A stretch of DNA of 64,000 nt from Gavia stellata (taxonomy: Eukaryota > Chordata > Aves > Gaviiformes > Gaviidae). Of this stretch, positions 12,781 through 26,700 are shown in pieces. A model generated the notes under the pieces. It had not been told where the DNA came from and did no database searches. It was given only the letters and a program-made list of their open reading frames with translations. Every line of letters begins with the position of its first letter. Position 1 is the first letter of the stretch. The stretch is from NCBI RefSeq assembly GCF_030936135.1, contig NC_082620.1:3100001-3164000 (forward strand), in the 5' to 3' direction. The position numbers and the translations under genes are program-made.

Positions 12781-14146
12781 AAGGTTGATTATATTGCTTT
12801 CATTATTTGAGTTGAAGTGCAGGTATCTCAGGAGGATAGGCTATCTTAGAAGGACATTTTTGTACCCTGTCCTGGATGAAAGATACTCTGAATTTAGTTA
12901 TGAAATATGACCTTAAATCGAGATTACTGGCCTCTCTTTGACCTAGGAATGAGTTTCCGAAGGTGTTTGAGTTTGTGCTCTAATCTTCAGGACGCATGTA
13001 CCCAAATACAATCTGTATCTTTAGAAAAATTTTCCCTCATAGTGCACGGGTGTGGCCCAAGCACTAGAGTCCCATTTCTGTCTGCTTATACAACATGCAT
13101 AAAGAGGGAGGGATGGAGTTAAAAGTTAAGCTTGCAGCTGGCAGAGGACTTGCCTTTCTGGGTGTGGACTTGGGGATGTCAGAAGAACACAAATGCTTTG
13201 TTGCAAAATCATCTCTGCTGTCCCCTGGGAGATACAGATTGATTGTCAAATATTTCACCCCCTGAAAATGAAGAAAATCTATTCAGTTTTAACTAGCTGA
13301 AGGTTTGAGCCACAATTTGCACTTCTATGTGGTGCAACAGACATTACCGGTGCCATATTAGAAAGTAGCTGGTTTGGTCATTAAACCAGGAAAAGAAAAA
13401 CAAAAACCCTCACTCCTGAGACCATGTTCCTTGTTGCTACAGTAGGTTATACTTCTCGGTTAAAAGATAATGAGTCATATTTAAATAATGTTAACATGCC
13501 TGCTCTAAAAGCTAAGAAGGCATCCAGGAACAGCACAGGTCAGCATTCCTTGACTTTGGGCTCCCTCCCTTGCTGCTCTTCTGCTCCCTGTTTTACAAAT
13601 GAAAGGGAAAACAGTCCTTGGCAGTCAACCAGGGTATTTCCCTGTCCCTTGCTTGCATTTCTAGAGGGTATAGGTCACCTTGATGTAGGCTCACATGAAG
13701 AAGCAAAGTCAGTGATTTCATCAGGGTTTATTACCTGAAGGGCTTTTTAAGCATTAAGCTGTTGCTGTCAGAGTCACAGGATCAGGTGTGATTTCCTGTT
13801 TGCTGGAATATACAGCAAATATGCAAGCAGGCTCTCTGCTTTTTTTAGCTCACAAAAGCAAGGGAGTCCTTTGAAAGATCCTCCGTTTACCCAATCATCG
13901 CTTTCCCTGACACTGTACAGCATTATAATATTCTGACAGTGTAAATCCTCACATTTGCCTCCCTCCCTCCCTTTTTCCTTCACTCTCCTTCCCCCTCCCC
14001 AGACTGCTGCTATCGGATCTGTGATGATATGTGATCTCCTGGATACAATCACACACACACACGCAAGTACCAGGCACTGCTGCTCAGCTGAGCAAAATGT
14101 CTTTCTCTTAGAAGTGGTGCTCATCACAGCTTTCAAATCCTTGACG

Positions 14147-14774
14147 ATGTTGCCATGCTTTCCTTTCTGCCTTCTGCCTTTTTCTGTCTTTGCCTGCCTG
14201 CTTTTCTTACCTGTGGGTCATTTTTGCCCTGCTGTCTGTAGCTGTATGGACTACCACACCATAGATTGCCGGGATCAAGGACTCCCGAGTGTTCCTAATC
14301 CATTTCCATTGGATGTACGGAAACTTCTTATAGCTGATAACAACATTCAGGCGATACCAGCTGATTTCTTTATATTTTATGGAGATCTAGTCTATTTGGA
14401 CTTCAGGAATAACTCCCTCACCTCTTTAGAAGAGGGCACTTTTAGCAGTTCTACCAAACTGGTGTATTTAGACTTAAGCTACAATAATTTAACACAGCTT
14501 GATGCTGGGATATTCAAATCAGCAGAAAAACTGATAAAATTGAGCCTTGGAAACAATAACCTGGTGGATGTGGATGAGGCTGCTTTTGAGAACCTGGAAC
14601 AGCTCCAAGTGTTAGAACTGAATGACAATAACTTACAAAGCCTAAATGTGGCAGCCCTAGAAGCGCTTCCCTCCCTGCGGACTATACGCTTAGAGGGCAA
14701 CCCTTGGGTCTGTGACTGTGACTTTGCCAATCTTTTCAGCTGGATACAGGACAATGCATCTAAGCTCCAGAAAG
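14147..14774 (+). CDS. LRRC38: LRRC38 coding exon 1
   Basis: This exon encodes the signal peptide, LRRNT, all LRRs and the first half of LRRCT (209 codons plus one base). It ends AAAG before the donor GTAAAG at 14775. The open frame runs past the donor into the intron to 14878, but those residues do not resemble the family. Confidence 0.95.
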
Positions 14775-17700
14775 GTAAAGCTCGGTGGCTTACAGTGCAG
14801 TATGTATGTTTCTCTATATGTGTGTCTTGGAGGGAAGGAGGGTTCTTGGTCAAATTGTCTGTGTGCTGCCTGCAGTGACCCAAACTGCATTTTGGTCAAA
14901 CTGTAATTGCATGCTTTCAACAAATGAGTCCATTAAAATGATATTGGCTTCTTTTTAGCAGCAGGTCCTCCTCCCAGCTAAGAAATAAAATTTAAAAATT
15001 AAGCCCTAATAATTTTGATTTATACACTAAACTTACATAGGAGTGAAAGAGCCTTTTCAATTTCATTCAGCCCAGAGCTGGTTCTCTTCCAGACTTCATT
15101 TTCTCTCTGGTAAATGTATTTTCTACAATAAGCCCTTTGAGCAGCTAAACATTCAGTGCCAGCTCTTTAGGGAAACTGATTTTTCTCTCATTTTACTGAT
15201 CAGCTATAAAGCTGCTACAGAAGAGTTAAATCCCCATTTTATGCAACTGTGGTTGTCAGCCCTTTCCTGGAAGTATTTTGTTGTGATACCCTGTGTTTGA
15301 AACTCTCTTCTGTAGCTTGATTTTGGCTCTTTTCATTAAAATAGCACTGCTTCCAATGTTAGGAATAAATTGAAATGGCTCTGGAACACCGCAAAATGCG
15401 AGATACATAATTCTGGTATTTGGGCCAGTAATTTTCAGAAAAGCGGGCGGGGGGGAATTAAGACTGCCATGTATAGGGAATCCAAACTCTTGCTCCACAT
15501 TTCCCACCCAACCCCAAAGCCTCTTTTAATCCAGCTTTAGCAGGAGATCATCTCACAGTTCATGCCTCCCAACAAGCACGAGGGCATAAACCCGTACCGT
15601 TGAGCCGCCCAGCTGCTCGCAGAACACAAACTGCTTGGAGCATAAAACTTTGTAAGGGCTACAGGGGGTATACAAGTATTACCTGACATGAGATCACTGG
15701 TGTCTGGGTTGTGTCTGTGCAGAAGATGGTGAGAGCTAAAAGGCTGGGGGAGAAGAGGTCAGGAGAATGGGTTGAGGTCAAGTAACTGTTTCTTTGAATT
15801 CAGACAAAAAGGGGGAAAAACACAGTGAGCCTACAAATTTCAGAGGTCTTCTCTCTCCTTTCTTGGTGATCATCAGAGTCTGTAGTCAGTTATTGAAGTT
15901 ATTCCTATGCTCATGACCTTGGGTAGCATTTTTTAATATACTCATCTAGGTTGCCCTAAATATTCTTAGCTGTAAAACAGTTGTTATAAGGAAGAAGTCA
16001 TTTGAGGAAGAAGTGTTGGGTTTTTTCCTGTCTGCCTCAGTGAAACTTTCTTCTTAATTCTTTCTAAACCAGACCTGGGCCTGTTCTCCCACCTTCCCTG
16101 ATGCTTTAGCTGAAGTTTGCTCTATTTGAATCAAGTATTTGCCCATCTCTCATGCTAAACATCAGTTCACTTTCCTCGTGCTTTCCATCTCCATGTTGTA
16201 GCTCCTTCCCCTTTATCCAGACCGAGTCTGTTCAGTTTGAGAGCCCATCCCAGCCCATCTCTCTTTTCTTTTCTGCCCTGTCAGTGTTTTAAAGTGTATC
16301 TGAAGTTATGTCTGGAAATCTCAAGTGATTGAGCTTTCCCATAGTGTTGCCAGTGCTCCCCAGTGTCTTGCAAGCTTAGAGGTGCTTTCTCATAGTTGTG
16401 TTTCAGCCAAATAGCTAAAAAATTACCACCTCATCTGGATCTTCCAAACTTTCAGTTAGTTTGATTTGGGAAGACAAGGAGGGAAGGAGCAAATCTGCAA
16501 ATGGCTGATTTTATCAGAGCTGTCCCTCTGATATGGCCTAAGCAAATGATTTGTATTTGTTCCTAGGAGCAAGTCCCCTGATATCTTTGCAGCCAGTCAT
16601 ATCAGTGAGGTCTAGTGCATGTATGCAGAAAAGCGTGCAAAGTAAGCATTTTCTTTGCTTGTTGTGAGCTGCTGCCACAAAAACACTGGCTGTCTCTTTT
16701 AATAAACGAGCAAAACATTATTCATGAAGGTGAGGGCAAAACTAAACCCAAAAAGGAAAGACTGTCTCAATGACATTTTATAACTGTATGGCCACAATTG
16801 AGCGCCTTTCAAAACAACTTCTGGAAAGTCAGTGTAAAATTAATTCTTAGAATTATGATTTGATTGCATTTTATATCCAGTTTTCAGTTTTTAATGGTGT
16901 TGCAACATTATACTCATAGGAACTAATCACATTAGCATTACCTGTCTGGTTATACTTGTCCAAAGCCACGTTCGCCTGGCCTTTCCTGGGAGGGGTGGGA
17001 AGAGCAACTCACTGAAAGATTCAGCATTCAGACTCCCTGGCTTCCTCATGATACTGCTCTAAGGCTGGAGACAGAAGTGTTCTTGCAGCAAACACATCAA
17101 GATAAGTAGGGAGCAGGCATTACCTCTGGAAACACTGCAAAAGAAAATGATAGGGATACATTTTCAGGGCCCTAGAAAAGAGCTTAGTTATCTTGGCTGC
17201 ATGCTTTTCCTTTATAATTCTGCAGCAGCTCAAGCATTTGCATTGCATGGCCTATACAGTTGGGAAAAGGCAGGAAGGAAAAAGGAGTTGGCTGGTGTTT
17301 TTCTTCTCTTGGTTTTCCTTAAGAATAAGCTGTGATTAGCAGTACAGAACAGTTCCATGACAGGTTGAAGTTCCCCAGCCTGTAAATGGCAGACTTCGTA
17401 ACCGGGGTTTACTGAGAAGGGAAACGGGGTGGAAGGGCGAATGACAGTAAACTTGCATCGGTGATCCCCGGTCCTTTCATGAAAATACTAAGCACTACAA
17501 AGAAACTAAAGGCTCTGCACACTGTCTTGTCTTATGCTGGCTTTGGATGCTTCAGAATGGGTTAGACAAGAAAGGATATGCCAAAGCAGAAAAGAAGCTC
17601 GCTCCAACCAGTCTGTGGATGAACTAGGATCCAGGGCTGCCATTTGCAAGTATCACTGTAGCATAGCAGTCCCTCCAGATTCAGGACTGGTAGCAAAAAC

Positions 17701-20700
17701 AGGAGATGAATGGCTGGGAGAAATGCATTGACAGATAGATTTAGGTTCTGGGCGTTCATTTTGATTCCTCACTTTAAATGACACTTCAGATAGTTTAGTG
17801 TGCCCTGTCTGCACGTCTGAGAGAAATCACTCAAACTGTTAACTGTTTATTAAGCCCAGCCACTGCTCCACCTTTTGATTTTAGCACTGCAGTAAAATGG
17901 CATGTTAGTCAAAGCTACCCTTGCGTTTTGCAAAAGAAATACCAAGTTAATTTAAAAACTGGAATTTTGTCAACTTGAGCTGACATCTCAGTAATTGATC
18001 CCGAAGCTCTCTTCCTCTGTAATTAAGGCCTCTGGAGAACTCAGTGATCTGAACAAAAGCTATACTTCAACTGATTAGTTTTGCAAAAGCCAGGTCCATT
18101 TTTTTTCTGGCATGCTACCAGAAATAGCTTGTAAAGTTATAACTTATGCTGACCTGTCTGACTAGCTGACTGTAAAGCCTCTTCCCAGCTGAGCTGCCTT
18201 TGCACATCTAACTTGTCGCTTCACACAAACAGCTGGGATTTGAATCATTTTACAGATCCCAGCACTTATTCATCTAACCTAAATTTCTAAATAAAGGCTT
18301 AATTGGCAGTAAGTGAATACTCTCGCATGCCCGATTTGCAGGCAGACTCATTAAAGAAACTGCACTAAAAGTTTTGCAATCAAACTCAGCACTTCAAAAC
18401 AGCAAACATATTTTTATACTCATAAAAAGATATTAAAAGCAGCATTTTCATCATACTCCAAAACCAAATCACATTTTTCCCCCTCTGATTTGGTTATTAA
18501 TTGATTAAAAACAAATCAGTGTGTATAGTGCAAAGTAGACAAAGGAACAGTGAAGATCAGTGGAATGGTGATGAGTGCAGAATATATAATTGTTGTTCTT
18601 TTTCCTAGAGAAGACTAAATGTTAGCTATGGGTCAAAATAGTTAAGTTACAAAACTTACAAAGATTTTCTGTAGAAGGATGTTTGATTTTATAGGCATTT
18701 GTTATTCCTGAATGGCAGCATGGTGGCCAATGATTCATGTTAAATGCTTCCCATTAGGAAGAGCATGGAGTTTAAGAATATTGGACAATTTTTTGGAAAT
18801 GGAACAGTTGCTTTAAGATCTCTGTCCCTTCAAAGATAGGTGTAAAAACTTTCATGGAACGTTTTACTCCATGGGGGGCATGCAAACTCTCAGAACAAAA
18901 AATATCTTGAACAAAGGTCTAAGTTGGTCTTAAACTTCTTATATGATTTCCTTGAATTCTTTGAGTATCTGAGGTGTATGCTATTATGTTCTATCCTCTG
19001 CTTGCCTGTATTTGATCCATCTTCCTGAATTTTACAAAAAGCATTGACAAGGCTGAAGTTCTCTAAAGTGAGACTTGAAGAAAGCAGAGGAAGAATAGAG
19101 TTTGTTTGGACTCTGGCAGGAGAAATTAAGAAAAATATGAATAAAAGCAAGAGAGGTACTGAATAAAGGGAAGGATGGTTATAGGTTGAGTTTAATAATT
19201 TTGGGGCGTAGTATTTCCAAGTTTTTAATTCAGTGAAGTCTAAGGAAACTTGGCATTCATTTTTTTTGAGCTCAAGAGTCACCTTTGAGATTTCTTGGAT
19301 TTTCTGCTTCAATGGGAGCTGGAAATCCTACAAAAAAATACTCAGCAGTTTCTCATATTTGGAAGGGCTTTCTTCCGCTTTCAGAGCTTGTTCTGTGTCA
19401 CATTTTGTCTTGGCTAAAAATGCGCTTTTCTTTTCTTGCCTCATCTCTTAACCTACTTTTTTTTAGTAATGCTGTTTGAAACTCAGGGCTCATCCAGCAA
19501 AAGGTTGTCACTGGTGCACATGACCTACAGAACTGAGGTTTATGAATGCTTTCATTTCAGTGTTTAAATAGAAATGGCTTTGGAATAAATTTTTGGTGAA
19601 AGGTGCTGTTTAAAATTAGTGTGTAGCACTGAAAAGACGTTTCTTGAACCTCTCTGAGGATCCCATCTCGATGAAGGGATTGGATTCAGGTAAAATGCAT
19701 GTAACAAAGAAATACAAGTAGTCTGCAGTAGCCGCATTGAAGTGCTTTGTAGAGATCTCTGTTGCTGATTTTTGCTTTCTGCAAACTTGCTTTGGGCAGC
19801 TGTGCCTGTGACCTTGTTTGCTAATGACTAATGCATTTTTAACATTAATTTTAATTAGAATTTAAGTATTCCTTGCAGTGTGACTGTACTGTCTCCTTTC
19901 TGTCATCTTGCCCTCATTTTGCTTTTTACTTTTTTCTTCTCAGTGTCTTTGGAAAAACCTTTTCAGGAAGTTGTGTAGAGTTTCTGGGATTGCAAGAAAT
20001 AGTCGGTGTCTATGCTCTTCGTGCTAGGTACAATAGTGTTTTCTCAACATTTTGTGTTTCATACATACTCTTTTTAATTTCCCCACTATCCATTGCAAGA
20101 ATGAAAAATTTTGCTGCCCTCTATTAAAACAGTATTAGAAAAACTTCTAGCAATCTGAGGAGAAGGGTTAGACGGAGCATTTTTATGGGTGGCCTGTGTA
20201 TACTGATATTTCCAGAAAGACTTGAAAAATTCATTCAGAACTGGCCAGCGACAGAATTACAAATAGATTTGTGCTGCCTCTGTGATAATTTCAGACATTC
20301 AGAATATCTATTTCTTTAAAGTAGCAGAAGTTTAAGTGGGGATTGGTGCTCGGAGTTAGACTTCCCTGTTACAGACGGGATTAGCTGGCACAGTGTCAGT
20401 GCACCAGCCTCCTGAATGCTAAATGTTTACGTTCACACCACTAGAAGCAGAACTGGTAAAAGAAGCCTGAAGAAGACAGAACTGGGTCCAGTTGCAGAAC
20501 TGTATCCTAAACTAAGGTAATTGCTGAACTTTACTGGAAGAAAGTTTGTTAGTGTCAGCAAATCCCATGTCACAACGCAAAGGCTGTAGCTAGGACCATG
20601 TTTTCCTCTTCATTTGGTCAAATGTTCTTCCACTTGGGAAAGTTGTGTGCACAAGACTACAAATTTTTAAGATATCCAGAGGGGTTTTTAATGCCAGTGC

Positions 20701-23700
20701 TGACACAGATGGTGTTTAGCTACTTTCAAGACTTCTGTAGCTAGTGCCTCCTCAATATGGATGGATAGGTAGATTCTGGTAAAGTGGCATATTTCCCCAG
20801 GTAAAGACTGTCTGTGCAAAAGAAAAGGAGAGAAGGATGCCAGTGAGAGGAGGTAGGAAAAAAGCAAGAGTGGGTGACGACGAGACTGTAAGCAGCCTTC
20901 TGGAACAGGAAACTTGGGCTGAATTCAGTACTAAAAGAAAGCAGTTACGAGATTCAGAAATGAATCAGTGTAGTGAGAAAAATGGAATGATTTTTGTAAG
21001 CCTGTTTAGGAAGACTGTGCCATGAGGTGATCATTTCTTGCTTCTCGGGCTCTTCCTGTAATCCCATTTCAATCTAAGATCTATTACTAAACTTACTCTG
21101 TAAATAAAATAATGTCTGACCTCACTAGTCCAGGCCTTTATAGTGGCCCTGGGCTCACTGAAGGTGTTAAACATTGTCTTCAAAACAAAGCATCATAATT
21201 ACATGAGAGTACAGGTTTCATTTGACCTTCTAACCTAACTAAAAGCCAGTGAAACAACTGAGCATTTTGTAAGTCCTCTTGATTTATCATTCTTTATCAG
21301 CAGCTATTTATTCATCTGCTATGTAGAGAAGGCTGTCTTAACTTCATGTACTAGTACAGAACCAGAGCAAGCTTGAGCTAAAAAGGACAGGCTGTTCTGT
21401 CCATTACAGCCATTCAGTTCTTCCCCGAGTATCATGCACATGCTAGCACATCACTAGTACAGAACATAATATCTGTTTTTTTGGAAAGGAATTAAAAGCC
21501 TTAAGACATTTCACACATTCAGCAGCTTTTATTCTGTTCAAACAGAAACTCCTAACAGAAATTAGATTCCCTAACAAGTGCATCAAATCTGTTTCTATAT
21601 ATATACACATACATATATAAATATATAATTTGATATCCTAGTCATTTTCAGTAAAATGATCTGACTGCCACTGGCTTTTCACTCTGTTTCTTCCATCTTA
21701 AGGTTTTTTTGGAGTACTGCCATCTTTCACAGATTTGAAGATGTGAGGACAGCATTTGCAGATGTGAACACCTAATGTTAAACTTCATATTTAGGCATTG
21801 AGACAAACTGTTAAGTACCCTCTAATGTTGATCTGTGAGACTCCAGGGCACTTGGCCATAAAAAGTTTTATTTAGGGACATAAATCTAGGCTTCAGGTTT
21901 TTTAAGCCTTACTGTTCTCATAGCTTGAGGCTATTTCCAATGAAATTTCATATCTCTTCAGAGGCAATGCCTCTCTCACTGCTTATTAATACATCTAATA
22001 CATTAGTGACAGTGTTTAAGTTGACTAAAGAGAACTATAGCTGAAGGCAAAATACCGTACAAGAAATAAAATGCCACATTTAAACATTTCAAGTCTGTCA
22101 ACTATGTTCAGCAATATGAGAGAACAACTAAATTCCACCCAAAAGGGCAAATACCAATTTTACTTAAAAAAAAAAAAAAAAAAAAGAAATAGCATATTAT
22201 AGTGCTCTTACATTTATTTTGTAGACAGTAACGAACATATGTGTGTGAAGCTCACTTAAATGCTTATGGCTTCAGATATTTTTCTGGATGTATTTCCTAT
22301 ACATACCAGTGTATGTATGAGCGGGCATTTTCATTATCTCACACTATTGTACATTGCTGAATGTTAGGAAACTATTTCTCTTGATACCTGTTTTTTGTGA
22401 ACTCTACAAAGACCCAACAGAATTGAGGCCTCTTTTTCTTAAACTCGGCATCCACAATTATAGCTCGGAGATCTTGCTGTGAGGGTTAACAGACCATAAT
22501 ATTGAAGTAATAATGAATTTCAGAAGTTCTCCAATAAAAGATAGGGTTAGCGTAGGTATTAGCAATTAGCACAGACAGAAATACACAAGGAGTCCCTCAA
22601 AACAGAGTCAAGTAGACCTGGAGTAAGTGATACCTCTTGCTGCTTCTTTTTAGCTGGAGGGATATAAAATGAAACTCACAATACAGTATGTCGTCAGCCA
22701 AGATATCTAGGGAAAACCCACATCAGATCCAAGAGCAGGCAGTTTCAATGCAGCCAATACACTGTGTGAAAATTCCCGGTCAAACAACCGTGTTTCTCAT
22801 AGGTACTGAGTTACGGCTACAAAGTACCAGCAGAATGCTCATGAAACTTGGTATCTGGGGTTTTGTGGAATTTTTGAGGTGGGAAGATCAGTACAGTTAT
22901 ACCTTGGCGCATTTTGTCAGTCTGTTTTATTAATTTACAAGGAAATTATTTGTATAAAGACTGGTTTCAGGCTGCATCCATTTTCTAAAAGCTTCATTTT
23001 TACAGGGGAAGTATTTCAGCCTCTGACTCTGCAAGAAAAGTAGGCCTGTGCATCATCCTTTACAGAAACAAATGTAAAGTGTTTATTAGGATCTAGCTGC
23101 ACCTTAATTACCTACAATTTATTGTCAAAGTTTAAGTGCTAGACTTCAGTGGAGTTATAATCCTCTAATGGTAAGGCATCTCAAAGTCATATTGTTCCAA
23201 AACCGATTAGGGAATTTAGAATCTAGCACCTGTCCCTTGACTGGGACTTGAAAGCATTCCCTTTTTAAAAGCAAACAATATGTTACAGCTTGCTAGTATA
23301 GTACATCTGCTTCTTCAGATGGCAGCAAAAAGATATGGAGTGTGTGACATTGTCCTTGGGACAGCTGGAGTTATTACAGATAATAGCTGACCAAAATAGC
23401 GTAAGCTATGTATTTATAACACAGTCACACTTGTTATTTCATTTACAGATTTGTCTGGTATGAAGAAGCAACTCTTTGAACATGTTGTGGGAGCAATGAG
23501 AGATATATATATATAACTATCATGAAAGGTTTTCTGGCTGCAGCGAAGCACTAAATATCAAAATTCTTTGAGATACACCTTACAAGAAGCCTGGCTGATT
23601 TTTTTAAAAGAATAAATTGAACAGGTTCTACAGACAAAAAAGAAAAAAACCAACAAAACCCCAAACAAACTATAAAAAAATAATACCATTCAAGTGGTTA

Positions 23701-26700
23701 AAGTGTGTGAAAGTAGAGCACTAATGTTAAATGGCACTCTCTTGTCCTCTGGAAGTCTTGTGTGTGGGGACAGGTAATTTGATTGAGCCAGTCTATATGC
23801 AACAGAATCACCCAGAGGGAAAAAAACCCCACACCTTATAATTAATACCGATTGCTTTATATAAGCCATTCTTTTGTTCATTGTTCATGCAGAGGGTGTA
23901 TGATGACTTGGGATTACTTTCTCCTTAAGCAAAGAACAAAATTGGATCTATTGCTAGGCATAAATGTAATAGGACAGGTGAAGTACAGAACATCAGTTCT
24001 CTACGCACACCAGATTGTCATGTCATAAGGACAACCTACTTTAAATAATGTAAAGGAAGTAACATATTGCTATGTAAGGAAGCAGGTGAAATGGTATTGT
24101 TCATGTGTCATCTTAAGCAGACATGCACTTGACCTTCAGATTATGATGTTTTCAGGTAAGCAGTTAAAAATTCTGGTGCAATAACCACTGCATTAGCTTT
24201 GGGAGGAGAAATTCCACCGGAGATATAGCTACTAGTCTTACTACTGTTACAAATGAGTCGTCTGTTCCAGATTCTCTTTGGAGTCGAAAGAAAAGCTTCC
24301 ATTAACTGTATTGGGTTTTGCTATAGTGTCACAACACAACAAAGAAAAACAGTCACTGAACAGGATGGACTAATAAATGTTCCTCTCTCCCTCAGTCACT
24401 GGCACGTGCTTCCACCGAGCTCCGCAGTCCTTCTAGGTTGCTTACAGCAGAATTTTATCAGGCTGCCTTGTGCGTGGATAGGAGAGGTCAGTTCATTCCT
24501 GTCTAGTTGAAAAGATGGTGCATACACAGGGTGGCTGAAACTATAGCTGGGAGCTAGCAAGGCCTCTATACTGGCCCCTGGTTTATGATGCTGTTATATT
24601 GCCTGTTAGCATCTATTATTCTCAATGACTAAGAATTCTGTAAAAATGTGAGGCTAAGCTAGCACATTGGAGTGTCACAGAATAAAGCAAGTAGAAAATT
24701 CCCCATCTAATCTATTTGGTTTGAGAACATGACCTAGATTCCAGTACCCATGGCTACATGGAGAGGAGCTTTTTTATTTCGCATTATTGTATAATCAGAC
24801 TCAAAATCCTTACAGTACACTGATTCTCATAACAAGAAATACCCTCTAAGTGACTTGGTACATTGCAGATTCTTTTATATTTGTATTCTGTGTTGTGATG
24901 TTAGGTGAAAGCATCTGGGAAACAGGAATAGAGCTCACAAACTACAGGCTCAGTTTTGATCCGTGGCAAAACGGCTGTTGGTGATGGTAATGAATAAGTG
25001 GGCTCTTGCTTCTCCATGTCTAGGATCATGGGCAAATACTACCATACTGAGTTATTTCTAGAGGCAAGGGCTGCAGTATATAAAACTGCTTAGAACAATA
25101 TTTTTCTTTTGGAGTCTTTTTTCCTCTGACTCTTTTCAGTATATTCTTTTTCTACTTCCTTCCCTATGGAAGCTTAGATCTGATACTCTAGCTCATCAAG
25201 GCCACTCCAGCACAGAGGTCATTTTAAAAGCTGGCAGGTGAGGACACTACAGAATTTCTTTTGCAGTTGGTCAGAAATAGAAAAAGAGTTTATGGTCACC
25301 TCTGCATTCTTTCTTTAGACGCACTGTGAACATGGCTTAGCTGCTGTGAAAGCAGCAGCTCTCATGAGGTCTCAACAGCTATTACAGTGGTTTGTTTTAC
25401 AGAAACACAGTTGTATAGAAACTTTTCTTGTGCTTGCTACAAGTGAAATGGAATTTGTTTAGGTGCTGTATTCACTTGGACCAGGCTTTTCTGCCAAAAT
25501 ACTGCAATGATCTTTTCCTGTTAGCAAGGAACCTCCTCTTCAAATGAATTTGTGATGTTACATTCATTTTCTTGCTGTTTCTACACAACAGCAGTAACTG
25601 CTTTGATTACTGTCAACATCATGTTGCTTTATTGAAAACTGTTCGCTTTTTAAAATCTGAGATAAAAAGACACAGGTCTTGGCATTCCAGCATACGGTTT
25701 TTCACTCTGCCCTTATTTCTCATGGTTTTGAATAGGGAAGGGTATCTATTTGTGTCCCCTTTTGCTTGTTACTCCCATTAACCCCTAGAGTTGCTGTTCT
25801 CAAGTCTTGAAAAGAAAATGCGGACTCGGTGAACAACTCTCACTTCTTGCATTAGAAAGGTTTGTACAAAGAGCTCTACCACAAGCTACAGAGTGCCATA
25901 GTATGTATTTGCTCTAGCCATCCGTGCAGTCACAGGCACACTCAAGTGCTCCAGTATGTCAGCTTGCATACAAGACATGATATATATGAATACTGCAGGT
26001 TCTGGATTTCCAAAAGTCTCAGAGGATGTTTGAAACCATGTGGCTCCTTTACCTTCTGGACCAGTTCCATAGACAGGAGGTTTCAAAGATCTGCAAAGCA
26101 AATTGCTTCACCACCTGGTATACATTGCCAATGCACTCCAGGCTCAGAGAAAAAATGTAGCATGTATTGAGGTGGCAGTTTGTCTAGAGGAAACCATTCA
26201 GCCTTGGGCATGCTGTGACTGTTGTCCTATTCTGCTGGCAGCTTTTATGACGTTGTCAGTGAGACGAGCATGAGAAAGAGGGAAGGCAACAGAACTTTAG
26301 GCAAATACGACAGATACAGGATGGCTTTTAGGGATCAAAATCTAGTTCAATCATCATTACAAGGTCAAGTAAGTCAGGGTGATAACTGGATCTATAGTAG
26401 ACTTAGCTAAAACTCCCTCTCAAATCAACATAACAGCTGGGCTGGATCCAGATAACCCATCAGGTTTGCACCACTAACCTTAGGAGCCTGGGTTTAATAG
26501 TAAAACATCATATGCCATAGCTATTCAGCCACAAGAAAAATGGGATTCACAAAAGCGTAAGAAATCTTATCGTCACGCATTCCTTATTTAAAGTGACATA
26601 ATGGTTATATGGTAGAGCTGTGTGATGGAAACAACCTATACTCTGTGTGCACACAGCAATGCAGATGCAAGAACTGGGAGTCCATTCTGTGATCATTAGC

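Larger units (their letters stand above)
1..14146. other. Non-coding region upstream of LRRC38
   Basis: No exon could be supported in this stretch. The ORFs are short, fall on both strands and resemble no family I know, and none is flanked by convincing splice sites that join to a neighbour. It contains MIR-like fragments near 3.2, 3.6 and 11.7 kb, a CR1 3' end near 12.5 kb and a hairpin near 6.0 kb, which are listed separately. In human, PDPN lies on this side of LRRC38, but I recognise no podoplanin exon here. The last few hundred bases, with pyrimidine-rich tracts and a short CA run, should include the LRRC38 promoter and 5' UTR, but I could not place a transcription start. Confidence 0.6.

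Noticed and set aside
1-14000. Podoplanin (PDPN) exons expected by synteny to the left of LRRC38
   Set aside because: No mucin-like Ser/Thr-rich exon with a following transmembrane segment could be recognised on either strand. The gene is probably beyond the left edge.
13774-14136. 120-aa - strand frame and several frames antisense to LRRC38 exon 1 (14479-14883, 14690-14923)
   Set aside because: These are shadows of LRRC38 exon 1 and its 5' region, and the sense strand has clear homology.
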